55,486 nt of DNA from an uncultured Opitutaceae bacterium (lineage in GTDB: Bacteria > Verrucomicrobiota > Verrucomicrobiia > Opitutales > Opitutaceae). The translations under genes were made by a program, and so were the position numbers. The first letter of the stretch is position 1; each line of letters opens with the position of its first letter. Shown in pieces: positions 7,551 through 17,273 of this stretch. The notes beneath the pieces were generated by a model. That model saw only the letters and a program-made list of their open reading frames with translations, did not search any database and was not told the DNA's origin. The stretch spans positions 1 through 55,486 of the forward strand of contig CAIOZY010000011.1 of the NCBI GenBank assembly GCA_903862935.1. Direction: 5' to 3'.

Positions 7551-10500
7551 GGGTGTCTTCGAGCCGGTCGGCCTCCGTCCGGATCTGGGCCGCGTTCGAG
7601 GCCGCAGCCGGATCGCCCGCACGCGCCAGGCGTTCGACCCGGGCGGCGGCTGCTCCGAGGGGGGCGGCGCCGATGATCATCGCATGAGAGTTCATGCGGT
7701 GGGCGACCGCTGCGAGCTTTTGGGAGTCGCCGGTTCGGAGCGCCTCGTCCAGGAGGTCCAACTCGGCGCGCAGCGCCTCGAGGTAGGCCCGCCGCGCCTC
7801 CTCCCAACCCCCGGGTACGGTTCGCGCGTAAAGGTCCAGGGCGGACCAGTCGGGACCTTCCGCATCCTTTGGGGTCCGGGTGCCGGGCGAAAGGATTGCC
7901 TGCAGCGCCGCCTCTGTCAGGGGTTTAGGCAGGAAGGCGTCCATTCCGGCGGTCAGGGCCCGGGCTGCCGTCTCCGCGTCGGAATTGGCGCTTGTGCCGA
8001 CGATTAGGCAGGAGGGCCCCAGCGAGCCCGAGCGGAGCGACCGGGCAAGATCGATCCCCTTGATCCCGGGCAATTCGAGATCGATCAGGATCGCCCGGAA
8101 GGTCTGCCGCGCCGAGACCGTGGTGGCCTCGGCCGCATCTCGGGCGGTTTCCGTCCGGTACCCCAGGTGGTCGAGGAGGCCGGCAAGGGCGACCCGGTTG
8201 AACGGTTGGTCCTCCACGACGAGCACCGCCTCGCGGGTGTCCGCGGCGCCGCCGGGCGCCTCGGAGTTTCGGGCGCCGCGCTCCACAGGAACCTTGAGAT
8301 AAAAGATTGAGCCCTGGGCCTGCCCGCTCTCGACGCCCACGCTGCCGCCGAGGAGGCGGGCCAGAGCGCGGCAGGTCGCGAGTCCGATCCCGGTGCCGGG
8401 GGCGCCGGATTTCTTGGCCTGGCTGCCCCGGACGAACTTTCGAAAGACCAGCTCCTGTTCCTCCGCCGGGATGCCCGGGCCGCCGTCCGAGACCTCAAAA
8501 AGGAGCGTGACCCGCTCTCCGACCTCTCCCATCGCCGAAACGGCAAGCTCGATGGGGGTCCCCGGCGCGTACTTGATCGCGTTGCTCAGGAAGTTGTCCA
8601 GGACCGTCCGGATCTTCTCGGCGTCGCCGCGATAGATCCCTGCGACCGATGGTGCTGGGCGCAGCGTGATCGTGTTTCCCCGTTCGGCCGCCGGCCCGAG
8701 GAAGAGAACCCGGACCGAGTCCAGAAGCTCGTTCAAGTCGAAGGAGTGCTCGTGGAGGGCGATCGTGCCGTATTCCAGCTTCGAGAAATTGACCACGTCG
8801 TCGAAAAGGAGCGTCAGGCTCCGGCTGCACTCCTTCAGGGATTCGGCGTATTCGCGCTGCGGGCTGGAAAGCCGGGCTGGATCGATGAGATTGACGAGGC
8901 TGACGATCCCCTGCAGGGGATCGTGGATCTCGTGGCCGATGTTCTCAAGAAACTCGGACTTTGCGGTGTTGGACAGCGACAGCTCCCGGGTGCGCTCCCG
9001 GACGATTCGGTCGAGGCGCTCCGCCCGCGCCTTCAGGCTGCGCAAACGCAGGCGTAAACCCGCCGCCGCGGCCGCCAGGCCCAGGGTGGTCCAAGCCGCG
9101 ATCATGAGCGGGGTCCGGTACCAGGGGGAAAGGATCTCAAAGGGATAGCGGAGCGCTTCCCCGGCGCGCCCGAACCGGTCGACGGCGCGCGCCTGGAGGG
9201 CATAGCTTCCTGGCGCCAGCCCGGTGAACTCCCGCCGCGCGACCGGTCGCACCGACCAGTCGGATTCGATTCCCGCAAGGCGCGTCTCATAGAGGAGCCC
9301 CCGGTCCGTTGCGCTGTCGCCCCCGGGGGCGAAACCGAAGTCCAGCCGCCCCTCCCCGGGCGAAATCTGCGGTGGCGCCCCGGCCGGATTCAGCCGCCGG
9401 GAGCCGACTCCGACCGAGCGCATCGCGACGGCCGGAGGAGGGCGGGCTGTTTCGGAGTCGGGATCGCCGACCCGCAGAAGCGCGTTTACGCCGCCGATCC
9501 ACAGTTCCCGCCGCCCGCTGTCTTCCGTGACGCTGACACTGGCCACATCCCCGATGCGGTCCAGTCCCGGCGCCAGGACGGGCACGGCCCGGAACGGCCC
9601 GCCACCGGCCGGACGCTCGAGCCGAACGATGGCGCGCTTGGCGACAGCACCCAGCCGCCGGAGTCGCACGGCCCAATAGGCCGGCAGGGAGCCCGGCGGC
9701 GTCGCGGCCTGCACCACAAAATCATCGAGGCCCGGCGCCGGCTCGAAACGCCCGGAGGCCGGATCAAAGGCAAGGACTCCCGTCTCGAGGAAGACGAACA
9801 CCGCGCCGTTGAGACAGTACACGATGGGCCGGGCCGCCCCTGCAGGAAGCCCGTCTCCCGCCGCATACCGGGGTCCGGCGCGATAGCCGCCGGAGGGCTG
9901 GGGAAGATACGTGGCGATCTCTCCGGCGGAATTGGACACCCACAGCCGGCCGGTCCGGTCCCGCACGGCCGAAAGCGGCGTTTTTCCCGCCGGCAGGGCG
10001 AGGTTGGCCGCCGTCCAATTGCCGCCTGTGGGGCGCAGCAGGAGGTCCGAATCGCCCAGGGCCAGAAGCCCACCGGGTTCGCCCTCCCAAGGCACGATCC
10101 GGTAGATCTCGCGAGGGGCTGATTCCAGGCGGGTGGCCGCCTCTGCTGTGACCCCCCACAGTCCGCCGCCTCCTCCGGCCCAGAAGATGCCGTCCGCAAC
10201 GGCCCCGTCGCGCAAGGCCGTCCAGTACGCCCCGATCTTGGCCGGCTGAACCGGCTCGACCACCGGGGGCGAATGGCTCTGCAGGGCGCTGACCCGGTGG
10301 GAGGTCAACACGATCGGCTGGCCGCCAAGCCGCTCGACCTTGCGCACCACGCCCGAATCGAAGCTGGCCCGCTGGTCGTACAGGGTCACGGACTCCGGGC
10401 GGAGGAGCCGGGCGAAACCGGTCGTGGTGCCCAGCCAGATCCGTCCGGAGGTGTCGCCCCAGACGGCGTTGATGCTGTCGTCCCCCAGCCCGTGGCGGTG

Positions 10501-11379
10501 GTCGACAACGCGGATAACGGCACCGCTCGTGCGGATCAAGGCAACTCCGCCATAGAGGGTGCCGATGACGATCTCCCCGCGGCTGGCGACGCAGGCGCAG
10601 AAGGCCTGGCGGCCCCGGATAGCCGCCGACGCCGGCTCCAAGTGAACCCACTGGGTGCCATGGAGACGGTAGACTTCGTTGCTGAAGATGACGATACTGT
10701 CGCCTTCCGGCTGCAGGAAATACCCCACGATAGGCCCTGGCGCGGGGAGGGAGGCTTCGGGCAGGAGGAGCCGCGGTCCGGCGGCGTCCATCTGCAGCAG
10801 GCCCTCGCCCCAGCGGTAAACGTAGAGCTGGTTATTGTTCTCAAAGGGGTAGATCCGAAACGGCGCCGGCAGCGACCAGGCGGCAAAGGACCGCCCGTTC
10901 CAGCGGAAGACGGCTGACCGCGACGCAAACATAGCCCCGTCGCCCGTTGCCTGGACAAAGCGCATGTCCTCCAGGCTGGCACCGGCCGCTCGGGCCTCCG
11001 TACCCAGCGAAACAAACGTCCAATCCTCCGTTGATTCCCGCTGGAGGTAGCCGATCGCGCCCTCTCCCGTGACCCAGATGCGGTCACCCTTGCCCGCGGC
11101 CAGCGAGAGGACCCGCATGGCTCCGGGGACCTCGATCCGGCGCCAACCCGCGCCGTCGTACTCCGCGAGCCAGTTGGAGCCGACAAACAGCCCCCCGTCT
11201 GCTGCCCGGGCGAAACTGCTGACAGCCCCGCTTACGTAGTCCGTCGATCCCTCCGGCACATCGACCACCGCCAGACCCTCCTGGTCGAGATCGACGATGA
11301 CGCCCGCTCCGGCACAGGGGCGGGCGCATGCGAGGAGCAGGGCGGCAGCCAGAAGAAGAGGGTGACGGACGGGGTTCAT
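7510..11379 (-). CDS. hybrid sensor histidine kinase with propeller sensor, receiver and HPt domains
   Basis: A one-protein phosphorelay of about 1,289 residues. A signal/anchor (MNPVRHPLLLAAALLLACA) precedes a periplasmic propeller built of two-component-propeller repeats (e.g. GRIWLGTTTGFARL, GRLWVSNSAGE). A Y_Y_Y domain (YETRLAGIESDWS) and a membrane helix near residues 757-775 follow. The HisKA domain has phospho-His816 (NIGHEIHDP). The ATPase has an N-box (NFLSNAIKYAPG) and a GTGIGLA G-box; the receiver has phospho-acceptor Asp1100 (ILIDLELPG). A C-terminal HPt has a probable His1227 (AVAHRMNSH). Sensors of this architecture usually detect polymer or peptide breakdown products. The frame continues upstream to other starts (ATG at 11412); the ATG at 11379 gives the best signal. 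It overlaps the convergent response regulator by 41 bp. Confidence 0.88.
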   Translation of the reverse strand: MNPVRHPLLLAAALLLACARPCAGAGVIVDLDQEGLAVVDVPEGSTDYVSGAVSSFARAADGGLFVGSNWLAEYDGAGWRRIEVPGAMRVLSLAAGKGDRIWVTGEGAIGYLQRESTEDWTFVSLGTEARAAGASLEDMRFVQATGDGAMFASRSAVFRWNGRSFAAWSLPAPFRIYPFENNNQLYVYRWGEGLLQMDAAGPRLLLPEASLPAPGPIVGYFLQPEGDSIVIFSNEVYRLHGTQWVHLEPASAAIRGRQAFCACVASRGEIVIGTLYGGVALIRTSGAVIRVVDHRHGLGDDSINAVWGDTSGRIWLGTTTGFARLLRPESVTLYDQRASFDSGVVRKVERLGGQPIVLTSHRVSALQSHSPPVVEPVQPAKIGAYWTALRDGAVADGIFWAGGGGGLWGVTAEAATRLESAPREIYRIVPWEGEPGGLLALGDSDLLLRPTGGNWTAANLALPAGKTPLSAVRDRTGRLWVSNSAGEIATYLPQPSGGYRAGPRYAAGDGLPAGAARPIVYCLNGAVFVFLETGVLAFDPASGRFEPAPGLDDFVVQAATPPGSLPAYWAVRLRRLGAVAKRAIVRLERPAGGGPFRAVPVLAPGLDRIGDVASVSVTEDSGRRELWIGGVNALLRVGDPDSETARPPPAVAMRSVGVGSRRLNPAGAPPQISPGEGRLDFGFAPGGDSATDRGLLYETRLAGIESDWSVRPVARREFTGLAPGSYALQARAVDRFGRAGEALRYPFEILSPWYRTPLMIAAWTTLGLAAAAAGLRLRLRSLKARAERLDRIVRERTRELSLSNTAKSEFLENIGHEIHDPLQGIVSLVNLIDPARLSSPQREYAESLKECSRSLTLLFDDVVNFSKLEYGTIALHEHSFDLNELLDSVRVLFLGPAAERGNTITLRPAPSVAGIYRGDAEKIRTVLDNFLSNAIKYAPGTPIELAVSAMGEVGERVTLLFEVSDGGPGIPAEEQELVFRKFVRGSQAKKSGAPGTGIGLATCRALARLLGGSVGVESGQAQGSIFYLKVPVERGARNSEAPGGAADTREAVLVVEDQPFNRVALAGLLDHLGYRTETARDAAEATTVSARQTFRAILIDLELPGIKGIDLARSLRSGSLGPSCLIVGTSANSDAETAARALTAGMDAFLPKPLTEAALQAILSPGTRTPKDAEGPDWSALDLYARTVPGGWEEARRAYLEALRAELDLLDEALRTGDSQKLAAVAHRMNSHAMIIGAAPLGAAAARVERLARAGDPAAASNAAQIRTEADRLEDTLNSRPGPSAGSPG

Positions 11380-11633
11380 GCGGGCAGCCGGGCGCAGCCG
11401 TTCGTTCAACATAGGGCCGGGCGGCGGCTTGCCGAGCCGTTTATTCGCGCGTGAGGCGCAGCATGCGAGAGGAACATAGGCTTCTCTGGCAAGAGGTTTT
11501 CCTGATTGGATATTCGATCGCCCAATTGTGACAGGGCGGGGCCGGCTCACCCCCTTGGCCAGGGCCCAGACTGTGCGATCCTATTCGAAACGGCACGCTT
11601 GTGGTTGCAGGGTGAGGTCGGAGCAATTGAAGC

Positions 11634-12668
11634 TCACGCTTCGGTACAATTACCGAGGTGAGTGATGGGGTGACGGGGACTTTGCCGACAGACGCGTAGC
11701 AACTTGCCAGCCCACATACCGCTGCCGCACCGAATTTCATCCTGCGGCCCGTGACAAACCGGACACCCCCCCACATTTATCCGCAGAGTCCGATCAGGTC
11801 GGTCGGGAGGAAAAGGAGATTCTTGAGGCCTGGGTGGAAGAGTCGATAAGGCTGGGATAAGCGTTCTTTTCGGTGCGATCAGTGCTCTGGAGTCCAGAAA
11901 TGCGCGGCGCTTCGCAAGCCAGTCTTTCACCTGGACTTTCACGGTTTCCTCATCGTTTTTGGAAAACCAGCCGCGACCTTCGGGCGAGGTCGCCAACCAA
12001 TCGCGAAAGTTATTTGAAGCCGTCGATGTCATAGAGGAAGTTCCTTCGGCATCCGCAGGGTTGCAGACCAGCTGCCAGCCGCGTGCAAAGAATAGTGGAT
12101 TGATGGCGAGTATCTGGCCGTGGGGGCTGCTTGGTTCTCTGCGCAGCAACGAAAATTGCTTGCCGGAAGAGAGAATATGAATTGCGAGGCCGCTCTGCCC
12201 ATCGACGATATCGGGCCGTTCCGCCGTCGAATTCTGGACGTGCGTGCAGGTGGCTGTCGGTGCGCGCAACGTAATAGGTTTGGGATCGGTGAGCAAGTCG
12301 ATCCCCAGCTCCTTGAGTCCCTGTTCCACCTCGTAAACGGTCGCGCCGGCATATTGTGCGAGTTGATGGACCGAAACCGGCGGGGCTGAGAGAACCTGTG
12401 CGCCAGGTTGGCTGAGCAGGTTCACCGCCATGCCGAAGACTGAAGCTTCCAGCGCCAATCGACACTCTCGCTTTCCGGCGTGTGCGAAGTGATGGACGCG
12501 TATATTGCCCATGCGCGCGATGAGTTGATTGTTGCAGCTGGCGCAGAAACACCTGCACGCTTTTCCGCGCTCGACAGAAGTAACATCGCGCCACCGCCCA
12601 TCCCCATCGATAGCGAACGGAACGCCCGAACTGATTCGCGCAGATGTGCTCCACCACTCGATCGCCAT
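11634..12668 (-). CDS. CoiA-like zinc-finger protein of unknown function
   Basis: A 344-residue protein. The N-terminal part (about residues 38-69) has a Cys-rich knuckle CRCFCASC followed by VHHFAH and a further Cys. This resembles the small zinc-binding N-terminal domain of CoiA-like competence/nuclease-associated proteins. The C-terminus (from about 302) has a second set of Cys/His residues beginning CPVCHG, with later Cys and His. No CoiA nuclease core (PD-D/E-x-K) is evident between them, so the molecular role is unknown. Base composition is lower in GC than the flanking operon. The gene stands alone with a long operator-like palindrome 28 bp upstream (12696-12720), suggesting tight control. 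It may mark the left part of the island ending at tRNA-Asn. Confidence 0.6.
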   Translation of the reverse strand: MAIEWWSTSARISSGVPFAIDGDGRWRDVTSVERGKACRCFCASCNNQLIARMGNIRVHHFAHAGKRECRLALEASVFGMAVNLLSQPGAQVLSAPPVSVHQLAQYAGATVYEVEQGLKELGIDLLTDPKPITLRAPTATCTHVQNSTAERPDIVDGQSGLAIHILSSGKQFSLLRREPSSPHGQILAINPLFFARGWQLVCNPADAEGTSSMTSTASNNFRDWLATSPEGRGWFSKNDEETVKVQVKDWLAKRRAFLDSRALIAPKRTLIPALSTLPPRPQESPFPPDRPDRTLRINVGGCPVCHGPQDEIRCGSGMWAGKLLRVCRQSPRHPITHLGNCTEA

Positions 12669-12695
12669 GCGTCAACAAGGCAAAATCAAACAGGT

Positions 12696-12720
12696 TGCGC
12701 GACTAATAATTAATCGCGCA
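12696..12720. promoter_or_regulatory. 25-bp near-perfect palindrome upstream of the CoiA-like gene
   Basis: Arms of 12 nt match with one mismatch: TGCGCGACTAAT and ATTAATCGCGCA around one central base. It lies 28-52 bp upstream of the minus-strand ATG at 12668, in the expected promoter position. The size and symmetry fit a dimeric repressor site; the binding protein is not identifiable. Confidence 0.55.
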
Positions 12721-12808
12721 CGAATGGCATAACGTTTGATGCTTTCCACCTCGGACATCAGCTCTGCTGCTCTAAAGAGGTCGAACGCCGCAAGCTTTCT
12801 GGGGACCT

Positions 12809-12849
12809 ACTGACACTTTTTCGCCGGTCTTGCTGCGAAAAATGTCAGT
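12809..12849. repeat. imperfect inverted repeat with 15-16 nt arms
   Basis: ACTGACACTTTTTCGC (12809-12824) pairs with GCGAAAAATGTCAGT (12835-12849), with one bulged base and a 10-nt spacer. It lies 66 bp beyond the 3' end of the MFS gene (minus strand). There is no T-run after the stem in either direction, so it is not a standard intrinsic terminator. It could be a mobile-element relic or an RNA-stabilising hairpin. Confidence 0.4.
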
Positions 12850-12915
12850 CTCAAGTTGCCGTTGTAGTCTCCGCGGATGGCCACGGCCAACCCGGGCCAG
12901 CACCGGCTCCGTGTC

Positions 12916-14247
12916 CTATGAACTGTCAGCTGCCGGTCGAGGTCGGGATGGCAGTTTTGCGACAACCAACGCAGTGGTGAGCGTCAGCAGCCCCAGAGCC
13001 GCCCAGAAGCTGGCACGCAATCCCCAGGTATCCGAAATCCATCCGTAGAACACCGGTGCAAGCCCGACAACGGATGAAAAGAGCATGAGAAAGGCTATGT
13101 TGCGGCGGACCTGGGACTTGGGCGAGCAAGTGACGGGATAGTTGACGTAGTAGACCCCGAAGAGTTCTCCGGCCCCATTGATTCCGAATGCAAGCAGGAA
13201 CCAATATCCTGGCACGAATAGTACCCAGAGAACCCCCGCAATCTGTAGGCAGATCGTAATGAGCAGCGGGACCTTGGCGTTCGTGCGGGTCAAGGCCATG
13301 CCGAGAAGGAATCCGGCGAGCATCTTGAAAGAAAACCGCAGGGCCAATTCGTAACCGGCCAGGTCCTCGGGCGATCTGCCGATCGCCTCCTTTGTGAATA
13401 TGGTCATGTTGTTCTGCACCATGTTGCCACAGTAAACCAGAATGTAGGCGGCGCAGGCGATGAGCAGCACTCGGTTATCGAGCACAGACCGAAGGCCTCC
13501 GAAGACAGCCGTCTTGAAGCTTTCGCGCTTGGCATCAACTTGGGGCAGGGGGATCCGGTAGAAGCGAACGAGGAATGCCGACAGGGCCATGAGAACAGCG
13601 CCGACGCCGAACAGCGTCGCATAGCTGTAAGGGTAGGGCACTGCAAGCCGCGGCGGAAGCTGCCAGCCGAAGAGCCTGCCCTCCAACAGCAGCTGGGCCC
13701 CGAGGGATCCCACCACCGCGAAGGCCGGTCCCCAACCAAAGGCAAGCCCCAGCGCCTTTCCCCGTAGGCTCTCCGGGACGCCGCGGTCCAGCGCCTCCCA
13801 GTTGAATGTAAACGTGACCGCGTTGGTGCACCCCACGATCGCTGCGTGCGATAGCAAGGCTCCAACTACAACCGCTGGGGGCGCGCCAACCAGAAGGGCA
13901 GCAACGACCATCACACCCGCGAAAGCCATGAAGCCATAGGCGATGCCCATTGTCCTCTTCAGGAGGCGTGCCTGCGGGATGAGCCAGGCGATCACAACGG
14001 GGCACCATGCCATTGCGAGAAAGACGGTGCTCGAAAGATTGGCAATCGTATCCGAGGTGTGCAGGCGCTTGCACAAGGCTGCATGGACAAAGCCGACATA
14101 GAGGGCGGGTGCCGCTAGGTAGGTCAGCGACCAGAGCGAAGCGAAGACGAAGACATTTTGGGCCTGGAACCGCGGCTCGAGGAGGCTCTCGTCCCGCGAA
14201 AGAGCAGTAACCGGAGGCCGCTCCGGAGCGGGTTTGGAATCGTCCAT
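12916..14247 (-). CDS. MFS transporter
   Basis: A 443-residue polytopic membrane protein of the major facilitator superfamily with about 12 hydrophobic segments. Examples are AALLVGAPPAVVVGALLSHAAI, the Gly-rich GKALGLAFGWGPAFAVVG and VLLIACAAYILVYCGNMV, with a basic cytoplasmic loop (RFYRIPLPQVDAKRES) in the middle. The start was set at ATG 14247 (MDDSKPAPERPP), which gives a short hydrophilic N-terminus before the first helix; the frame continues upstream but adds an atypical basic extension. It is the last gene of a minus-strand run with the FG-GAP protein, the GH-like protein and the rearranged TonB receptor. A role in inner-membrane uptake of the product handled by that cluster is likely. 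The substrate is unknown. Confidence 0.8.
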   Translation of the reverse strand: MDDSKPAPERPPVTALSRDESLLEPRFQAQNVFVFASLWSLTYLAAPALYVGFVHAALCKRLHTSDTIANLSSTVFLAMAWCPVVIAWLIPQARLLKRTMGIAYGFMAFAGVMVVAALLVGAPPAVVVGALLSHAAIVGCTNAVTFTFNWEALDRGVPESLRGKALGLAFGWGPAFAVVGSLGAQLLLEGRLFGWQLPPRLAVPYPYSYATLFGVGAVLMALSAFLVRFYRIPLPQVDAKRESFKTAVFGGLRSVLDNRVLLIACAAYILVYCGNMVQNNMTIFTKEAIGRSPEDLAGYELALRFSFKMLAGFLLGMALTRTNAKVPLLITICLQIAGVLWVLFVPGYWFLLAFGINGAGELFGVYYVNYPVTCSPKSQVRRNIAFLMLFSSVVGLAPVFYGWISDTWGLRASFWAALGLLTLTTALVVAKLPSRPRPAADSS

Positions 14248-14377
14248 TGCGGGTTCTGGAATCCCTCTTTTACTTCTTGTTATATGACGGTTCAGAAAGG
14301 GCCGGAAGGCTTGGGCGTGCCGGATGTGGCGCGCGGTGAGGTCGACGGGCAAGCGAGTGTCTTCCCGAGTGCGAGGC

Positions 14378-17233
14378 TCATCTCAACCGGACATCGACCC
14401 TCCGGACAATCGGGTAGGTGTCGCCGTTGGCGCTGACAAGGTCCAGGCGGTATTGCAGCGACCGGTCGCTCGGGGAGACATCAAAGGCCTGCCCGCTGAC
14501 CTCCCGCCAAGGGGCGGTGGCAAGGTACTGGGCGTCGGCGGCGCTCCGCAGGCACACGCGCACATGAGCGCCGAAGGGGTGCGTCGCATCGACGTGGATT
14601 GATCCTTTGCTAGCCGCGTCTGCCCATGCGAAGGTGCGCGAGGTAAAGCTCTCCTCATAGTGGCGGTTGTAAATGTTGCCGATGTCCTGCACCCACATGT
14701 AATGGGGCCCGGTCGCGGGCAGGTACTGCACCTTTGGCGAGCGGAAACGGTTCCCGTCGTTGAAGAAGATCGGAGATTCGCACTGATGGCCCGCATCGAT
14801 AGAATGGGCCGAGAACGCAAGGTCCAGCTTCCCGTCGCCGTTGAAGTCGGCGATCACCACGTCCGCGGCCGAATTCACCCTCAGGGATGTCCGATCGAGC
14901 GCCGAGTAGCCCTTCGCCGATCCCCAATAGATGTAGGAGTTGAGCTGCTCGCGGGTGTGCTCACCATGGTAGGAGGGCGCCACGATATCGAGAAAGCCGT
15001 CCCCGTCGAGATCGGCAACTGCAAGGCCGAGCGGCGTCTGGCCGGGCAGCCATTGGGAATTTGCTTGGGTCCAGCCTGCCGTGCCGCCCCAGAAAATTGA
15101 GAATCCGGCATCGTTGTGATGGGCCACCGGGTCCTCGTAGCTGCTGACAATGAGATCGAGCCAGCCGTCGCCATTGAGGTCCGCGGCCTCCAGGTCGACG
15201 GGTGAGGGGTAAGGCAGCACTGACTTATTCCCCTCGCTATACCCACCAGGACCGCCCCAGTAGGTGATCACTTGGTTTGTGTCTTCACAACCCACGACGA
15301 TGTCCAGCCAGCCGTCTCGATTGAAGTCCGCGATCAGGCAGCCAATGGAACGGCCCGGCACGTGCAGGGCCGTTCGGTGCCTCGCGACAAAACCTTCCGG
15401 AGAGCCGTAATAGATGACCAAGTCCGTGCCATCCCGATCGGCTGATTCGAACTCGCCCAGGACGACGTCGAGCCAGCCGTCCCGGTTGATATCGGCGACA
15501 TTGATCGAGGCGACCCCGCGCTCACGCAGGACCTGGGCTCGGGCCAGGTCGAATCGGTTCGGACCTGGGCCGCCGATTGGACCGTCGGTTCCCCCCCACA
15601 GAATGTGAGCCCCGACGCTCGAATCTCCCTTGGAGTCCTCGGCCGATATGTCGGCGCCGTAAGTCACTATGAGGTCGACGTGACCGTCGGCCCGTAGATC
15701 AGCTGCGCTGGCCTTGTAGCCGCTCCTGTTGGGTATGTCGACCATAGCGCCCGTGGAGAATCCCTGCTTTGAGCCCCAGTATAGGCGCAAGGGGACGGCG
15801 TCCTGCAGCGTGTTTCGGACGCTGTTGGTGAATACCGCTGTCGGTGACGTCCGGCTTGTGATGGCCGCGACCGCCACGTCCTGGGCCCCGACTGTCGGAA
15901 CGGGCAGGCCCTTTGCGGGCAGGCGGCGACTGCCGTCTCCAAGAAACACTAGCGAGAACGCCTCCGTCGTCCGTTCACCCTGGTGAACGGCGACCAGAAG
16001 GTCTCCATGGCCATCGCCGTTGAGGTCGGAGATGGCCGAGGCAACCGCATTCGGAATCGCCATGGACGTGCTGCACGCAGCATTGAACCCGTCGGCTGCC
16101 CCCCAGAGAACGACGACGGAGTTCTCAACATGTCCCCCGCCGCCAGCCCCCCTAGATGCGGCTCCGTTGACCAAAACGAGATCGGGGTATTGATCGTCGT
16201 CAAGCCGGCCCAGGGAGAGGTGCGAGGCAGGAAACGCAGGCACGGCTTGGACTTCGTCTCGCTGGCCTGTAGTCTCGACCCGGAACAGCACGGGCGAATC
16301 CGTCCCCACCCACAGGTGATCGCCGGACGGGCCGTCTGCCGGCTCGACAAGCAGGCACTGCGGCTTGGGCTTTAGGCCGGCTGCTTCGGGCCGGGCCGGC
16401 AACTCGACAGTGCGTGCAACCCCGAGCCTACCCGCCTTGTCAGCTGAGAGAAAGCACACCGCGCCGGCATCGGTTAGCACGGCCGCAGAGTATTCGCGTT
16501 GGGCGCCGAACTTTCCGGTCGCGAGCGCGACGGCATGGGGGATCCCGATATCTTGGTATCTTGTGCCGAGAAACCCTTCGGGGCCTCCCCAATACACACG
16601 GACGATACTCCCAGGAGGCTGCCCGAATAGCCAACCTTCGCTGTTAAGCGTGAGGATGTCCGGCCATCCGTCACCATTAAAGTCGCCGACCGCCACACCG
16701 GTCACGCCATTGACGGGCAATTGGCGCGTTATCCGCTTTGCGCTCCATCCGTCCTGCCCACCCCAGGCGATGGTCAGCGAGGTGCGCTGGTCCTGGACAT
16801 TCAGGTTCTGGGCGTTGGGCATGAAGACGAGATCGGTGAAGCCGTCCCGGTTCAGGTCGCAGGCGACGACTCGGTTGCTTCCTTCCACCGGAAGGTCGGC
16901 GATGGCGAGCGAACGGTCCCTCGCCGCGGTAACCAAGGTCGCCGGCAAGGCGTAGTAATAGTCGTGAGTGCTGTCGAACAAGAGGTCGAGGAAGCCGTTC
17001 TGGTCAAGGTCGAAGCGGCGGATCGTCTCAAGCTCCCCTCGGTGGTTCACATACAGATTCTGCCCGGAGTTGCCGAGCTGGCCGGCGAGGAAATCCTCCC
17101 TGCCCGCGTCATGCCATGCATGCCGGTAGTCGTCGGCCCAGGCCGCACGGGGTACTATAACTAGGCCGATAAGCAACGCGGCGGAAGTGGAAAGGCACCA
17201 ATGTCTAATATTCATGAGCTGCGGACGTTTCAT
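14378..17233 (-). CDS. secreted VCBS/FG-GAP repeat protein
   Basis: A protein of about 951 residues made mostly of FG-GAP/VCBS blades. The calcium-binding loop D-x-[ND]-x-D-G-x-x-D recurs at least nine times, for example DLNRDGFTDL, DFNGDGWPDI, DINRDGWLDV, DFNRDGWLDI, DLDGDGFLDI and DFNGDGKLDL, alternating with YWGG strands. It begins with a Sec signal (MKRPQLMNIRHWCLSTSAAL to AAWA); the ATG at 17233 is used, with 17215 as an alternative. Such beta propellers bind carbohydrate or protein ligands outside the cell; no catalytic domain is visible. It follows the GH-like gene by 40 bp and precedes the MFS transporter, so the three are probably one operon. Confidence 0.85.
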   Translation of the reverse strand: MKRPQLMNIRHWCLSTSAALLIGLVIVPRAAWADDYRHAWHDAGREDFLAGQLGNSGQNLYVNHRGELETIRRFDLDQNGFLDLLFDSTHDYYYALPATLVTAARDRSLAIADLPVEGSNRVVACDLNRDGFTDLVFMPNAQNLNVQDQRTSLTIAWGGQDGWSAKRITRQLPVNGVTGVAVGDFNGDGWPDILTLNSEGWLFGQPPGSIVRVYWGGPEGFLGTRYQDIGIPHAVALATGKFGAQREYSAAVLTDAGAVCFLSADKAGRLGVARTVELPARPEAAGLKPKPQCLLVEPADGPSGDHLWVGTDSPVLFRVETTGQRDEVQAVPAFPASHLSLGRLDDDQYPDLVLVNGAASRGAGGGGHVENSVVVLWGAADGFNAACSTSMAIPNAVASAISDLNGDGHGDLLVAVHQGERTTEAFSLVFLGDGSRRLPAKGLPVPTVGAQDVAVAAITSRTSPTAVFTNSVRNTLQDAVPLRLYWGSKQGFSTGAMVDIPNRSGYKASAADLRADGHVDLIVTYGADISAEDSKGDSSVGAHILWGGTDGPIGGPGPNRFDLARAQVLRERGVASINVADINRDGWLDVVLGEFESADRDGTDLVIYYGSPEGFVARHRTALHVPGRSIGCLIADFNRDGWLDIVVGCEDTNQVITYWGGPGGYSEGNKSVLPYPSPVDLEAADLNGDGWLDLIVSSYEDPVAHHNDAGFSIFWGGTAGWTQANSQWLPGQTPLGLAVADLDGDGFLDIVAPSYHGEHTREQLNSYIYWGSAKGYSALDRTSLRVNSAADVVIADFNGDGKLDLAFSAHSIDAGHQCESPIFFNDGNRFRSPKVQYLPATGPHYMWVQDIGNIYNRHYEESFTSRTFAWADAASKGSIHVDATHPFGAHVRVCLRSAADAQYLATAPWREVSGQAFDVSPSDRSLQYRLDLVSANGDTYPIVRRVDVRLR

Positions 17234-17273
17234 GCGGATTTGGGATTCGAGAGCTAGCCAGCAAACCTGCGCG

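Noticed and set aside
12809-12849. Intrinsic terminator of the MFS gene
   Set aside because: The stem is long but has no T-run on either side and is 66 bp beyond the stop, so it is kept only as an inverted repeat.
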